From Nocardia camponoti (GTDB lineage Bacteria > Actinomycetota > Actinomycetes > Mycobacteriales > Mycobacteriaceae): a DNA stretch of 64,000 nucleotides. Shown one piece after another: positions 19,030 to 28,957 of the stretch. Made by a program: the position numbers and the translations under genes. Where the stretch lies: positions 885,570 through 949,569 of the forward strand of contig NZ_BMMW01000001.1 of NCBI RefSeq assembly GCF_014646135.1, written 5' to 3'. Under the pieces are notes generated by a model. That model had not been told where the DNA came from. It did not search any database and was given only the letters and a program-made list of their open reading frames with translations. Numbering within the stretch: the first letter of the stretch is position 1; the number at the start of each line of letters is the position of its first letter.

Positions 19030-20127
19030 ATGACCCGACCGCGCCCAAGCGACTGGGCCGTCGCGCTCGGCGTTGCCGTCACCCAGCTCGTCGCCGGTTA
19101 CGCAGCGAACCCAGACGGTCCGCTGCTCGGGTTCGCCCTGCTGGCCGTCGGGGGCGCGGTGCTGTTGTGGCGTGCGCGCGAACCAGTCGCGGTGTTGATC
19201 GGCACCGGGCTGTGCGCATTGGCTTGGCAGGCAATCGGTTTCGATGTGGCGGCTGTCGCGTTTCTGTTCGCGGTGTATGCAGCGGTCCGCGCTGGGTATC
19301 GCGTTGTCGGTCTCGTCGCGTCGGTCCTGTTGGTGGTCACGTTGCCGTTCGCCGTCCTCGTGACCGGTGCCGACTTGCCCGCCGCGCTCGCGCAGGCACG
19401 CGGCGCGTTGGAAATCGCCTGGTTAGTGGCCGCCGGTGCGGCTGGCGAAGCGCTTCGCCAGGCCGAAGCGCGCGCGGACGAGGCCGAACGCACCCGTGAG
19501 GAAACCGCGCGCCGACGAGCCGACGCCGAACGCCTCCACCTCGCGCGCGAACTGCACGACTCACTCACGCACCACATTTCGGTGATCAAAGTGCAGGCTG
19601 AGGCGGCGGCCCACGTCGCGCAACGCAGAGGCGACGAGACCTCACCGGCGTTGGTCGCGATCCGCGACGCCGCGCGGGAAGCGACCGCCGAACTACGCGC
19701 GACCGTCCAAACCTTGCGCGACGACCACCCACACCCGCCGCGTGGACTCGCCCAGATCGCCGATCTCGTCGACAAGGCGCGTGGCGCTGGCGTCGACGCG
19801 ACACTGAGCGTGACCGCCCGCACCGCTCTCCCCGGCCCCATCGACCGAACGGCCTACCGCATCGTGCAGGAATCGCTGACCAACATCGCCCGCCACGCGG
19901 GCAACGCGACCGCGACGGTCCAGCTTGACCAGCGAGCTAACGCCTTGGTCATCCGCGTCGACAACAGCCCGGACGCAACAGCATCCACCGCGTCAACCTC
20001 CGGCGTCGGCCTCATCGGCATGCGCGAACGGGTGCACGCGCTCGGTGGGCAGTTGCATGCCGGTCGTCGTCCTGACGGCGGCTTTTCCGTGCACGCCGAG
20101 CTCCCGCTCACCGGTGGTCCAGCGTGA
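19030..20127 (+). CDS. Sensor histidine kinase (NarL/DesK class)
   Basis: 365 residues. Four to five N-terminal membrane segments make up about residues 10-137. A coiled-coil linker and HisKA_3 domain follow with His176 in ARELHDSLTHH, then a HATPase domain (N-box VQESLTNIARHAG, G-box GVGLIGMRER). It phosphorylates the response regulator encoded next, whose start overlaps its stop (GTGA). The signal is unknown and no extracellular sensor domain is present. The start ATG 19030 has TACCGT six bases upstream and no Shine-Dalgarno, so the operon may be leaderless. Confidence 0.9.
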   Translation: MTRPRPSDWAVALGVAVTQLVAGYAANPDGPLLGFALLAVGGAVLLWRAREPVAVLIGTGLCALAWQAIGFDVAAVAFLFAVYAAVRAGYRVVGLVASVLLVVTLPFAVLVTGADLPAALAQARGALEIAWLVAAGAAGEALRQAEARADEAERTREETARRRADAERLHLARELHDSLTHHISVIKVQAEAAAHVAQRRGDETSPALVAIRDAAREATAELRATVQTLRDDHPHPPRGLAQIADLVDKARGAGVDATLSVTARTALPGPIDRTAYRIVQESLTNIARHAGNATATVQLDQRANALVIRVDNSPDATASTASTSGVGLIGMRERVHALGGQLHAGRRPDGGFSVHAELPLTGGPA

Positions 20128-20783
20128 TTCGGGTGCTGCTGGTCGACGACCAGCCCCTGATTCGCAGCGGCTTTCGCGCGTTGCTCGACATCGAACCCGA
20201 CATCGAGGTTGTCGCGGAAGCGGCCGATGGTGCGCGGGCCGTCGACCTCGCGCGCACGCATGTGCCCGATATCGCGCTCATCGACATCCAAATGCCCCAC
20301 GTCGACGGCATCGAAGCCACGCGCCGCATCGTGGCCGACCCGACGCTCGCCAGCGTGCGCGTGGTGATCCTGACCAATTACGGCATGGACGAGTACGTGT
20401 ACGAGGCGTTGCGGGCGGGTGCCAGCGGGTTCTTAGTCAAAGACATCGAACCAAGGGATTTCCTGCACGCGATTCGGGTCGCCGCACGCGGTGACGCCCT
20501 GCTCGCGCCGACGATCACCCGCGCGCTCATCGACCGCTACCTCACGCAACCGCCCCTAACCAGCGTCGAGAACGCGGCCGAGTTGACCGTGCGTGAACGC
20601 GAAGCCGTCGTGTTAGTCGCGCGCGGCTTGAGCAATGACGAGATCGCCGCGCATATGGTGATCAGCCCGTTGACCGCCAAGACGCACGTCAATCGCGCGA
20701 TGACAAAACTGGGCGCGCGGGATCGTGCGCAAGTGGTGGTTTTCGCCTACGAATCAGGGCTGGTCAGTCCGCGTGCCCGCTGA
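20124..20783 (+). CDS. LuxR/NarL-family response regulator
   Basis: 219 residues. The receiver domain has the acidic pair DD near residues 8-9, phosphoacceptor Asp54 (ALIDIQMP) and Lys in FLVKDIEP. The LuxR HTH is C-terminal (LTVREREAVVLVARGLSN ... AKTHVNRAMTKLG). It is coupled to the upstream kinase. Targets are unknown; the neighbouring ctaB and 18482 genes are candidates only by proximity. It is convergent with ctaB, with a 3-nt gap. Confidence 0.92.
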   Translation: MIRVLLVDDQPLIRSGFRALLDIEPDIEVVAEAADGARAVDLARTHVPDIALIDIQMPHVDGIEATRRIVADPTLASVRVVILTNYGMDEYVYEALRAGASGFLVKDIEPRDFLHAIRVAARGDALLAPTITRALIDRYLTQPPLTSVENAAELTVREREAVVLVARGLSNDEIAAHMVISPLTAKTHVNRAMTKLGARDRAQVVVFAYESGLVSPRAR

Positions 20784-20786
20784 GGG

Positions 20787-21791
20787 CTACAGCCCGACCA
20801 GGCTGCCGAGGGTGTTCCAGCCAAGCACCGAGTCGACGGCGAGGCCGCAGAAGACGACGGCGAGGTAGTTGTTCGACTGCAGGAACAGACGCAGCGGCTT
20901 CACCGATTCGCCCCGACGCACCCCGGCGTACAGCTGATGGGCCATCAGCAGGAACCACGCGCCGGCGACGATCGCGACGGCCGCGTAGATCACGCCGGTC
21001 GCGGGGATCAGCGCGAGGGTGGCGAGCACCGTGAGCCAGGTGTAGATCACGATCTGCTTGGTGACCTGCTCTTCAGTGGCGACAACCGGCAGCATCGGCA
21101 CGCCAGCCGCGCGGTAGTCCTCCTTGTAGCGCATCGCGAGCGCCCAGGTGTGCGGCGGCGTCCAGAAGAAAATCACCGCGAAAAGCACAAGCGAAGGCCA
21201 GCCGATCGTGCCGGTGACCGCTGACCACCCAACGAGCGCGGGCATACAGCCGGCAGCACCGCCCCAGACCACGTTTTGCGAGGTCCGACGCTTGAGGCCC
21301 TTCGTATAAACGAAGACGTAGAACAGAATCGTCGCGACAACGAGGATGCCGCTGAGCAGGTTGGCCTGCCACCACAACCACGCGAACGACAACGCGCCGA
21401 GCACCACACCGAAAACAAACGCGTGCGACGTTGGCACGGCGTCGCGGGCGAGGGGGCGACGCGCGGTCCGCTTCATCACCTTGTCGATGTCGGCGTCGGC
21501 AACACAGTTGAGCGTGTTGGCGCTCGCCGCGCCCATCCAGCCACCGAAAAGCGTGACCAAGATGAGGCGAATGTCGACGTTGCCGCGATCGGCTAGCAAC
21601 ATCGTGGGGATGGTTGCGACAAGCAACAGCTCGATGACCCGCGGTTTGGTGAGCGCGATATAAGCGAGCGGCTTGCGCACGACTGGCGACGACATGACTT
21701 TGGCCGCGATTCCATCGCCGCCGAAGCGGTCGGCCAATGCCGTCGAGGAATCGTGCGCACCGCTATTACCCGGCTGGTGACCGATCCGCAC
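20787..21791 (-). CDS. ctaB: Protohaem IX farnesyltransferase (haem O synthase) CtaB
   Basis: 334 residues from GTG 21791, chosen because AGGAGA lies four bases upstream; a longer ATG start at 21827 would sit before that ribosome-binding site. It is a UbiA-type prenyltransferase with seven to nine membrane segments. The first Asp-rich motif is [19 protein letters not shown] and the second region [14 protein letters not shown]. It adds farnesyl to haem B to make haem O, the substrate of CtaA. It is divergent from tkt, as I recall for Rv1451/Rv1449c. Confidence 0.93.
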   Translation of the reverse strand: MRIGHQPGNSGAHDSSTALADRFGGDGIAAKVMSSPVVRKPLAYIALTKPRVIELLLVATIPTMLLADRGNVDIRLILVTLFGGWMGAASANTLNCVADADIDKVMKRTARRPLARDAVPTSHAFVFGVVLGALSFAWLWWQANLLSGILVVATILFYVFVYTKGLKRRTSQNVVWGGAAGCMPALVGWSAVTGTIGWPSLVLFAVIFFWTPPHTWALAMRYKEDYRAAGVPMLPVVATEEQVTKQIVIYTWLTVLATLALIPATGVIYAAVAIVAGAWFLLMAHQLYAGVRRGESVKPLRLFLQSNNYLAVVFCGLAVDSVLGWNTLGSLVGL

Positions 21792-22164
21792 TATTTCTCC
21801 TCGCACGCTGTGCTTCGCATCCGGCATTGGAACGAGCAGCGCGCGGCTGCGACGCGGCCACTACTACAGACGATGGTAGACACCCCGTCCTAGTCGCTCC
21901 GCGTCAGGGTCTGGTGAACCTTCGATAACGCCGGAGTGAACGAGATAGCACCGCGCCCGATCGCGCAATCCATCAAAAGTGCGAAGCGATCTGAAAAATC
22001 GCGAACTAGACTCGGACGCAGGGTTCGCGCCAGTCCGGTGTTGCACCACCACTAGGGTATTCATGAACATCGGTACGCACCCTGGCATGCGGTCGATTGA
22101 GACAACTTCATCGCCCCTGCCACGTATCGCCGTCGACGAAACCTAGGTCAGGAGAACCACGGTC
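21792..22164. other. Divergent ctaB/tkt promoter region, no gene seen
   Basis: 373 bp between the starts of ctaB and tkt. It contains the ctaB ribosome-binding site at its left end and the tkt site (AGGAG near 22150) at its right end. TANNNT boxes such as TAGACT near 22010 and TAGGGT near 22053 could be tkt promoters. No ORF with family resemblance, no repeat and no riboswitch was recognised. Confidence 0.6.
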
Positions 22165-24306
22165 GTGTCAGTCACAGACGACATTCGCGCCCACACTCGC
22201 CGGAATTACCCGAGCGACTGGACAGAACTCGACACCAAAGCCGTCGACACCGCGCGGGTGCTGGCAGCGGATGCGGTGCAGAAGGCGGGCAACGGGCACC
22301 CCGGCACCGCGATGAGCTTGGCTCCCGTCGCGTACGTGCTGTTCCAGCGCGTGATGCGGCAGAACCCGGCCGACCCGTGGTGGACGGGGCGCGACCGCTT
22401 CGTTCTCTCGTGTGGCCACACCAGCCTCACCCTCTACATCCAGCTCTACTTCGCCGGTTTCGGCCTTGAGCTGCACGATCTGGAAACCCTGCGGCAGTGG
22501 GATTCGCTGTGCCCGGGCCACCCGGAGTACCGCCACACCAACGGTGTCGAGATGACAACCGGCCCGCTCGGCCAGGGTCTCGCTTCCTCGGTCGGCATGG
22601 CGATGGCGGCGCGTCGCGAGCGCGGTCTTTACGACCCGCTTGCTCCCGAAGGCACCAGCCTGTTCGACCACTTCATCTACACCATCGCTTCCGATGGCGA
22701 CCTCGAAGAGGGCGTCACGTCGGAGGCGTCGTCGATCGCGGGCACGCAGCAACTGGGCAACCTCGTCGTGATTTACGACAACAACAACATCTCCATCGAA
22801 GACGACACGCTCATCGCGTTCAACGAAGATGTCGGCAAGCGCTACGAGGCGTACGGCTGGCACGTGCAGAACGTCACCAGCGGTGAGGATGTCGTCGCGA
22901 TCGAAGAGGCCATCACCGCGGCTAAGGCGGTCACCGACAAGCCGTCGCTGATCATCCTGCACACCGTCATCGGCTACCCGGCGCCAACCAAGATGAACTC
23001 CGGTGCCGCCCACGGTGCCGCGCTTGGTGCTGAAGAGGTCGCCGCGCTCAAGGTCGAGCTTGGGTTCAACCCGGATTCGTCGTTCGACGTCGCGCCCGCA
23101 GTCATCGAGCACACCCGCAAGGCGCTCGTGCGCGGTGCGGAAGCGCAGGCCGAGTGGCAGATTCGGTTCGAAGCGTGGGCCGCGCAGAACCCGGAAAACC
23201 ACGCGCTCTACGAGCGGTTGCAGGCACGCAAGCTGCCTGAGGGCTGGGAGAAGTCGCTTCCCGAGTTCGAGCCGAACGCCAAGGGCATGGCCACGCGTAA
23301 GGCTTCCGGCGCGGTGCTCGCGGCTCTCGCTGACGTGCTGCCGGAGCTGTGGGGCGGTTCCGCCGACCTCGCCGAGTCGAACAACACCACGATGCCGGGG
23401 CAGAAGTCGTTCGGTCCCACCGAGATCACCACGCGGCACTGGACAACCGACCCGTACGGCCGCACGCTGCACTTCGGTGTGCGCGAGCACGCGATGGGCT
23501 CGATCCTCAACGGCATCGCGCTGCACGGTCCCACCCGTCCGTACGGTGGCACGTTCCTCGTGTTCAGCGACTACATGCGTCCGCCGGTGCGTCTCGCCGC
23601 GATGATGCGCACCACCGTCACCTACGTGTGGACGCACGACTCGATTGGTCTTGGCGAAGACGGTCCCACCCACCAGCCGATTGAGCACCTCGCCTCGCTG
23701 CGCGCGATCCCGGGCCTCAACGTGGCCCGTCCCGCCGACGCCAACGAGACGTCCTACATCTGGCGTTCGCTGCTGGAACGTGGCTCCGACGAGCACAAGT
23801 CGCACTACAAGGTGTACGAAGCGCCCAAGACCGACGGCCCAACCGCGCTCGCGCTCACTCGTCAGGACGTGCCAACGCTGGAAGGAACCAGCTACGAAGG
23901 CGCGTCGCGCGGCGGTTACGTGCTCGCCGACGCCACCGGCGGCGACCCGCAGGTCGTCATCGTCGGCACCGGCTCCGAGGTGCAGCTCGCGCTCGACGCG
24001 CGCACGGTCCTTGAGGGTGAAGGCATCCGTGCTCGCGTGGTTTCGATGCCGTGTGTCGAGTGGTTCGACGCCGAAGACAAGGCGTACCGCGACTCCGTCA
24101 TCCCGCCGAACGTGCGTGCACGCGTGTCGGTGGAAGCCGGTATCGCGATGCCGTGGCACCGCTTCCTCGGCGATGCGGGCGAGCACGTTGGCATCGAGCA
24201 CTTCGGCGCCTCCGCGCCCTACAAGGTGCTGTTCGAGAAGTTCAACATCACCACCGACGCCGTCGTCGCCGCAGCTAAGCGTTCGCTCGACAACGTGAAG
24301 GGGTAG
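22165..24306 (+). CDS. tkt: Transketolase
   Basis: 713 residues from GTG 22165, downstream of AGGAG. It moves two-carbon ketol units in the pentose phosphate pathway using thiamine diphosphate. The TPP motif is [14 protein letters not shown] ... VVIYDNN. The N-terminal [10 protein letters not shown], central [11 protein letters not shown] and [14 protein letters not shown] motifs are all intact. It is the first gene of tkt-tal-zwf-opcA-pgl, and the 4-nt gap to tal indicates co-transcription. Confidence 0.97.
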   Translation: MSVTDDIRAHTRRNYPSDWTELDTKAVDTARVLAADAVQKAGNGHPGTAMSLAPVAYVLFQRVMRQNPADPWWTGRDRFVLSCGHTSLTLYIQLYFAGFGLELHDLETLRQWDSLCPGHPEYRHTNGVEMTTGPLGQGLASSVGMAMAARRERGLYDPLAPEGTSLFDHFIYTIASDGDLEEGVTSEASSIAGTQQLGNLVVIYDNNNISIEDDTLIAFNEDVGKRYEAYGWHVQNVTSGEDVVAIEEAITAAKAVTDKPSLIILHTVIGYPAPTKMNSGAAHGAALGAEEVAALKVELGFNPDSSFDVAPAVIEHTRKALVRGAEAQAEWQIRFEAWAAQNPENHALYERLQARKLPEGWEKSLPEFEPNAKGMATRKASGAVLAALADVLPELWGGSADLAESNNTTMPGQKSFGPTEITTRHWTTDPYGRTLHFGVREHAMGSILNGIALHGPTRPYGGTFLVFSDYMRPPVRLAAMMRTTVTYVWTHDSIGLGEDGPTHQPIEHLASLRAIPGLNVARPADANETSYIWRSLLERGSDEHKSHYKVYEAPKTDGPTALALTRQDVPTLEGTSYEGASRGGYVLADATGGDPQVVIVGTGSEVQLALDARTVLEGEGIRARVVSMPCVEWFDAEDKAYRDSVIPPNVRARVSVEAGIAMPWHRFLGDAGEHVGIEHFGASAPYKVLFEKFNITTDAVVAAAKRSLDNVKG

Positions 24307-24310
24307 TGCC

Positions 24311-25447
24311 ATGACAACAACGCAGAATCCGAATCTCGCCGCGCTCACGGCGGCGGGGGTGTCGGTGTGGCTCGACGATCTGTCGCGCACCCGCATCGAG
24401 ACGGGCAATCTGGCCGACCTCATCGCTACCCGCAGCGTTGAGGGCGTCACGACCAACCCGAGCATTTTCCAGGCCGCGCTCAACGAAGGCGACGCGTACA
24501 GCGCACAGCTGAACACGCTCGCCGCCCAGGGCGCCGACGCCGAAGGCGCGGTCCGCACGATGACCACCGACGACGTCCGCGCCGCGTGCGACGTGTTCGC
24601 GCAGGTGTTCGCCGACACCGGTCACGTCGATGGGCGTGTGTCGATCGAGGTCGACCCGCGCTTGGCGTTCGACACCGATTCCACCGTGGCCCAGGCCATT
24701 GAGCTGTGGAAAATCGTCGACCGGCCGAATCTGTTCATCAAGATTCCGGCAACCGCGGAGGGCTTGCCCGCTATCACGCGTGTGCTCGCCGAAGGCATCA
24801 GCGTCAACGTCACGCTGATCTTCTCGGTCGAGCGCTACCGCGCGGTGATGGGCGCGTATCTCGACGGCATTCGCGCGGCGATCGCGGCCGGGCATGATGC
24901 GGCCAAGATCCATTCGGTCGCTTCGTTCTTCGTTTCGCGTGTCGACACTGAGATCGACAGTCGGCTCGACGCCATCGGCACCCCGGAGGCGTTGGCACTG
25001 CGTGGTCAGGCGGGTATCGCCAACGCGCGGCTCGCGTACGCGGCCTACCAGGACATTTTCGACGGTGGCGCGCACACGGTCACCTACGACGAGCTCGCGC
25101 CGAAGGGTGCCAATCGCCAGCGTCCGCTGTGGGCGTCGACGGGTGTGAAGAATCCGGCGTACTCCGACACGATGTATGTTACCGAGTTGGTCGCGCCGAA
25201 CGTGGTGAACACGTTGCCGGAGAAGACGTTGCAGGCGTTCGCCGATCACGGCGAGGTCCTTGGCGACACGCTCAGCGGGCGCGCGGTCGAGTCGGCTGCG
25301 CTTTTCGACGCGCTCACCGCCGTCGGGGTCAACCTGTCGGATGTGTTCGCGGTGTTGGAGGCCGAGGGCGTGCAGAAGTTCGAATCCGCTTGGACCGAAC
25401 TGCTCGACGCGACGACCAACGCGCTGCGCGCGGACTCAGGTAACTGA
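24311..25447 (+). CDS. tal: Transaldolase
   Basis: 378 residues, the long actinobacterial form. It transfers dihydroxyacetone units between sugar phosphates. Motifs are [11 protein letters not shown] near the N-terminus and the Schiff-base lysine in [10 protein letters not shown]. An AYKRP-like phosphate-binding end is replaced by [12 protein letters not shown], as in related transaldolases. Second gene of the operon, five nucleotides before zwf. Confidence 0.96.
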   Translation: MTTTQNPNLAALTAAGVSVWLDDLSRTRIETGNLADLIATRSVEGVTTNPSIFQAALNEGDAYSAQLNTLAAQGADAEGAVRTMTTDDVRAACDVFAQVFADTGHVDGRVSIEVDPRLAFDTDSTVAQAIELWKIVDRPNLFIKIPATAEGLPAITRVLAEGISVNVTLIFSVERYRAVMGAYLDGIRAAIAAGHDAAKIHSVASFFVSRVDTEIDSRLDAIGTPEALALRGQAGIANARLAYAAYQDIFDGGAHTVTYDELAPKGANRQRPLWASTGVKNPAYSDTMYVTELVAPNVVNTLPEKTLQAFADHGEVLGDTLSGRAVESAALFDALTAVGVNLSDVFAVLEAEGVQKFESAWTELLDATTNALRADSGN

Positions 25448-25451
25448 CCTG

Positions 25452-27023
25452 ATGGCCGGCACAGTTTCGGTGGAGCAGGCGGCACGGCACTGGGTCAATC
25501 CCCTGCGTGACCCTCGAGACAAGCGGCTCCCGATGATCGCGGGGCCGTGCGCGATGGTGATCTTCGGCGTCACCGGCGACCTGTCCCGGAAGAAGCTGAT
25601 GCCGGCCATCTACGACCTTGCCAACCAGGGTTTGCTCCCACCGGGGTTCTCGCTGGTTGGGTTCGCGCGCCGCAATTACGCTGACGAGGATTTCGAGAAG
25701 GTCGTGATTGAGGCGGTGCGCAAGCACGCGCGCACGCCGTTCCGTCAGGAAGTGTGGGATTCGCTGGCGGCCGGATTGCGGTTCGTCCAAGGCAGTTTCG
25801 ACGACGATGCCGCGTTTGCGACGCTGGCGCGCACTCTCGCCGAGCTCGATAAGGAACGCGGCACGGGCGGTAACTGCGCGTTCTACCTGTCGATTCCGCC
25901 GAATATGTTCCCGGTGGTGCTCGACCAGTTGTCGAAACACAAACTGGCGCAACCAGGTCCAGAACCTGACGGTTGGGTGCCGTGGCGGCGCGTGGTGATC
26001 GAGAAGCCGTTCGGCCACGATCTCGCGAGCGCGAAAGCGCTCAACGCGCTGGTGAACCGTGTCTTCCCCGAGGAGACGGTGTTTCGTATCGACCACTATC
26101 TCGGCAAAGAGACCGTGCAGAACATCTTGGCGCTGCGCTTCGCCAATGAGCTGTTCGAGCCCATCTGGAACGCGAATTACGTTGACAGCGTGCAGATTAC
26201 GATGGCCGAGGACATCGGCCTTGGCGGTCGCGCTGGGTATTACGACGGCATCGGCGCCGCCCGCGATGTGATCCAGAATCACCTGCTGCAGCTGATGGCG
26301 CTCACGGTGATGGAAGAGCCAACCTCGTTCGAACCGAAGCAGCTCACGACCGAGAAGATCAAGGCGCTCTCGGCGACCAAGCTGGTGTATCCGCTCGACG
26401 AGACCACCGCGCGTGGGCAATACACCGAGGGCTGGCAGGGCAGCGAGCACGTCGTCGGACTGCATCAGGAGGAGGGTTTCGACCCGAATTCGCGCACCGA
26501 GACCTACGCGGCCATCACGCTGCGGGTGGAAAACCGCCGATGGGCGGGCGTGCCGTTCTACCTGCGCACCGGAAAACGCTTGGGCCGCAGGGTTACTGAG
26601 ATCGCGGTCATGTTCAAGCGTGCGCCGCACCTGCCCTTCGACCAAACGATGACCGAGGAATTGGGGCAGAACGCGCTCGTCATTCGGGTGCAGCCGGACG
26701 AGGGCATCACCATGCGGTTCGGGTCGAAGGTGCCCGGCACCGGCATGGAAGTGCGCGACGTGAATATGGACTTCAGCTATGGCGAAGCGTTCACCGAGTC
26801 CTCCCCCGAAGCCTATGAGCGGCTCATCCTCGACGTGCTGCTTGGCGTTCCTTCGCTGTTCCCGGTAAACGCCGAAGTCGAATTGTCTTGGGAGATCCTC
26901 GATCCGGTGATTTCGCACTGGGCGGCAGGCGGCAAACCCGAACCATACGAGGCCGGGACCTGGGGTCCGATTTCGGCCGAAGAGATGCTCGCGATCAGCG
27001 GGCGGGAATGGCGGCGCCCATGA
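25452..27023 (+). CDS. zwf: Glucose-6-phosphate dehydrogenase
   Basis: 523 residues from ATG 25452; upstream in-frame codons lie inside tal. It has the NADP-binding FGVTGDLSRKKL near residues 36-47 and the substrate motif RIDHYLGKE. It catalyses the first oxidative step of the pentose phosphate pathway, making NADPH. The stop overlaps the opcA start (ATGA), in keeping with OpcA being needed for its assembly or activity in actinobacteria. Confidence 0.97.
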   Translation: MAGTVSVEQAARHWVNPLRDPRDKRLPMIAGPCAMVIFGVTGDLSRKKLMPAIYDLANQGLLPPGFSLVGFARRNYADEDFEKVVIEAVRKHARTPFRQEVWDSLAAGLRFVQGSFDDDAAFATLARTLAELDKERGTGGNCAFYLSIPPNMFPVVLDQLSKHKLAQPGPEPDGWVPWRRVVIEKPFGHDLASAKALNALVNRVFPEETVFRIDHYLGKETVQNILALRFANELFEPIWNANYVDSVQITMAEDIGLGGRAGYYDGIGAARDVIQNHLLQLMALTVMEEPTSFEPKQLTTEKIKALSATKLVYPLDETTARGQYTEGWQGSEHVVGLHQEEGFDPNSRTETYAAITLRVENRRWAGVPFYLRTGKRLGRRVTEIAVMFKRAPHLPFDQTMTEELGQNALVIRVQPDEGITMRFGSKVPGTGMEVRDVNMDFSYGEAFTESSPEAYERLILDVLLGVPSLFPVNAEVELSWEILDPVISHWAAGGKPEPYEAGTWGPISAEEMLAISGREWRRP

Positions 27024-27928
27024 TCGTCGACATGCCCGACACCAACACCGTCGATGTCAGCAAGCGGTTGTTGCAGCTTCGGGAAACCAACGGGGTCATC
27101 ACCCAGGGCCGCGTGCTCACGCTCGTGGTGTGCACGCTCGACTCGTCCGAGGCGGAGATCGCGATCGAAGCGGCCAACGAGGCAAGTCGCGAACATCCGT
27201 GTCGCGTGATCGTGCTCGCGCGCGGCGACCGGGAAGCCGAAACCAGCCTCAGCGCCCAGATCCGCGTTGGTGGCGACGCGGGCGCGGCCGAGGTCATCGT
27301 GCTGCGCATGCAGGGCGCGCTCGTCAACCATGAGAGCAGCGTCGTCACACCGTTTCTGCTGCCCGACACGCCCGTTGTCGCGTGGTGGCCGCGTGGCGCG
27401 CCGGAATTCCCGTCGCTCGATTCGGTCGGCAAACTCGCCAAACGCCGCATCACCGATGCCACGTTCGCACCCGACCCGCAAGCCACCATCAAGCATCGCC
27501 GCTACACCTACGCCACCGGCGACACCGACCTGGCGTGGAGCCGCATCACTTACTGGCGAGCGCTGTTGGCGGCGTCGCTGAACGTGCCACCGTATGAACC
27601 GGTCACGTCAGCGAGCGTGTCGGGGTTGGCGAGCGAGCCCGCGCTGGACATGCTGGCGGGCTGGTTGGCCAGCCGATTGAACTGCCCGGTCATCCGCAAG
27701 TCGGGTGAACTGAAGGTGGAGTTGCATCGAGCGTCGGATTTCATTTCGATCGCCCGACCGCAATTGGGAAGAACCGCAACGATTATCCGCACCGGTGAAC
27801 CCGACCAGCACATCGCGCTGGCCCGCCGGGAAACTCGCGACTGCCTCGCCGAAGAACTGCGGCGTCTCGACGCCGACGAGATCTACGCCGAAGCGCTCGC
27901 CGGAATCGAGAAGGTGACCTATGAGTGA
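27020..27928 (+). CDS. opcA: Glucose-6-phosphate dehydrogenase assembly protein OpcA
   Basis: 302 residues from ATG 27020, giving the usual N-terminus MIVDMPDTNT; an ATG at 27008 is possible but would lose the tight coupling to zwf. OpcA is an allosteric partner of G6PDH, with the central block PVVAWWPRGAP. It lies between zwf and pgl, as in other actinobacteria, and overlaps pgl by eight bases. Confidence 0.93.
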   Translation: MIVDMPDTNTVDVSKRLLQLRETNGVITQGRVLTLVVCTLDSSEAEIAIEAANEASREHPCRVIVLARGDREAETSLSAQIRVGGDAGAAEVIVLRMQGALVNHESSVVTPFLLPDTPVVAWWPRGAPEFPSLDSVGKLAKRRITDATFAPDPQATIKHRRYTYATGDTDLAWSRITYWRALLAASLNVPPYEPVTSASVSGLASEPALDMLAGWLASRLNCPVIRKSGELKVELHRASDFISIARPQLGRTATIIRTGEPDQHIALARRETRDCLAEELRRLDADEIYAEALAGIEKVTYE

Positions 27929-28760
27929 CAGCATCGACGAATTCGACGACCTGGGCGCCGATTTCCCCGCCAACACCATCGAGGTACACACCGATCCCGA
28001 ACAGGTCGCCGAGGCTGCGGCGGAGCGGTTCGTCGACACCATCGTCGCGGCTCAGGCCGCGCGCGGTGTGGCGTCGGTGGTGCTCACCGGTGGCAGCGAC
28101 GGCATCCGCACGCTCGTGAAGGTACGGGAGAACCCCGGCGACATCAATTGGGGCATGCTGAACGTGTTTTGGGGCGATGAGCGCTACGTCCCCGCTGACA
28201 GCCCGGAACGCAACGAGTTGCAGGCGCGCGAAGCGTTGCTAGACCATGTGCCGCTCGACCCGGCGCGTGTGTTCCCGATGGCGCCGTCGGATGGGAATTT
28301 CCCGACGGTGGAGGCGGCGGCGGCCGCGTACGGGCAGATCGTGCTTGGGTTCCTCGCCGAAGCTGGCGATTTCGACCTCGAACTGTTCGGCATGGGCCCC
28401 GAGGGCCACATCGACTCACTGTTCCCGCACTCCCCCGCCGTGCGGGAAACCACCGAATACGTTGTCGCCGTACACGATTGCCCGAAGCCGCCGCCCACGC
28501 GAATCACGTTGACGCTCCCGGCGATTCATCGCGCGCGCCACGTCGCGTTGATCGTCACGGGCGAAGGCAAGGCGGCGGCGGTTGCGGCCGCCGTGAACGG
28601 CGCGTCACCCGACGACGTCCCCGCCGCTGGCGCGGTCGGCATCGAGTCCACCACCTGGGTCATTGACGAGGCGGCAGCGAGCGACCTTGGCCTTGAGGAT
28701 TTCGACGACTTCGACGATGAAGACGACGAGGACGACGAGGACGACACTGCCGCGAAGTAG
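27921..28760 (+). CDS. pgl: 6-phosphogluconolactonase with acidic C-terminal tail
   Basis: 279 residues, DevB/Pgl family. It hydrolyses 6-phosphogluconolactone to 6-phosphogluconate after zwf. Motifs are VLTGGSDG, FWGDERYVP and GMGPEGHIDSLFPH. A tail of about 20 residues rich in Asp and Glu (DDFDDEDDEDDEDD) is added beyond the usual end and is encoded by GAC/GAG repeats at 28690-28745. The N-terminal 15 residues are also acidic. The tail is probably disordered; a role is not known. Confidence 0.9.
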   Translation: MSDSIDEFDDLGADFPANTIEVHTDPEQVAEAAAERFVDTIVAAQAARGVASVVLTGGSDGIRTLVKVRENPGDINWGMLNVFWGDERYVPADSPERNELQAREALLDHVPLDPARVFPMAPSDGNFPTVEAAAAAYGQIVLGFLAEAGDFDLELFGMGPEGHIDSLFPHSPAVRETTEYVVAVHDCPKPPPTRITLTLPAIHRARHVALIVTGEGKAAAVAAAVNGASPDDVPAAGAVGIESTTWVIDEAAASDLGLEDFDDFDDEDDEDDEDDTAAK

Positions 28761-28788
28761 TTCGAACCGGCACTCGGAGTAAGCCAGC

Positions 28789-28815
28789 GGGGCTGGGCCA
28801 TCATGGCCCGGCCCC
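28789..28815 (+). terminator. Hairpin terminator after pgl
   Basis: GGGGC-T-GGGCCA (28789-28800) pairs with TGGCCC-G-GCCCC (28804-28815) as a 12-bp stem with one G-T pair and a three-base loop, 28 nt after the pgl stop. No T-run follows. It probably ends the tkt-pgl operon. Confidence 0.65.
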
Positions 28816-28957
28816 GTCTCCGTTCAACGACTCGCACCCTTCGGTCGCTAAAGCGGTGAGACCACCAATTGCGGGCACGCGCTGCTCACTGCGCCTACCA
28901 TCGCAAGCAGATCATCGGCGGTGCACAGATAGCTCTCAACGGCGAAGAGGGGTCGCG

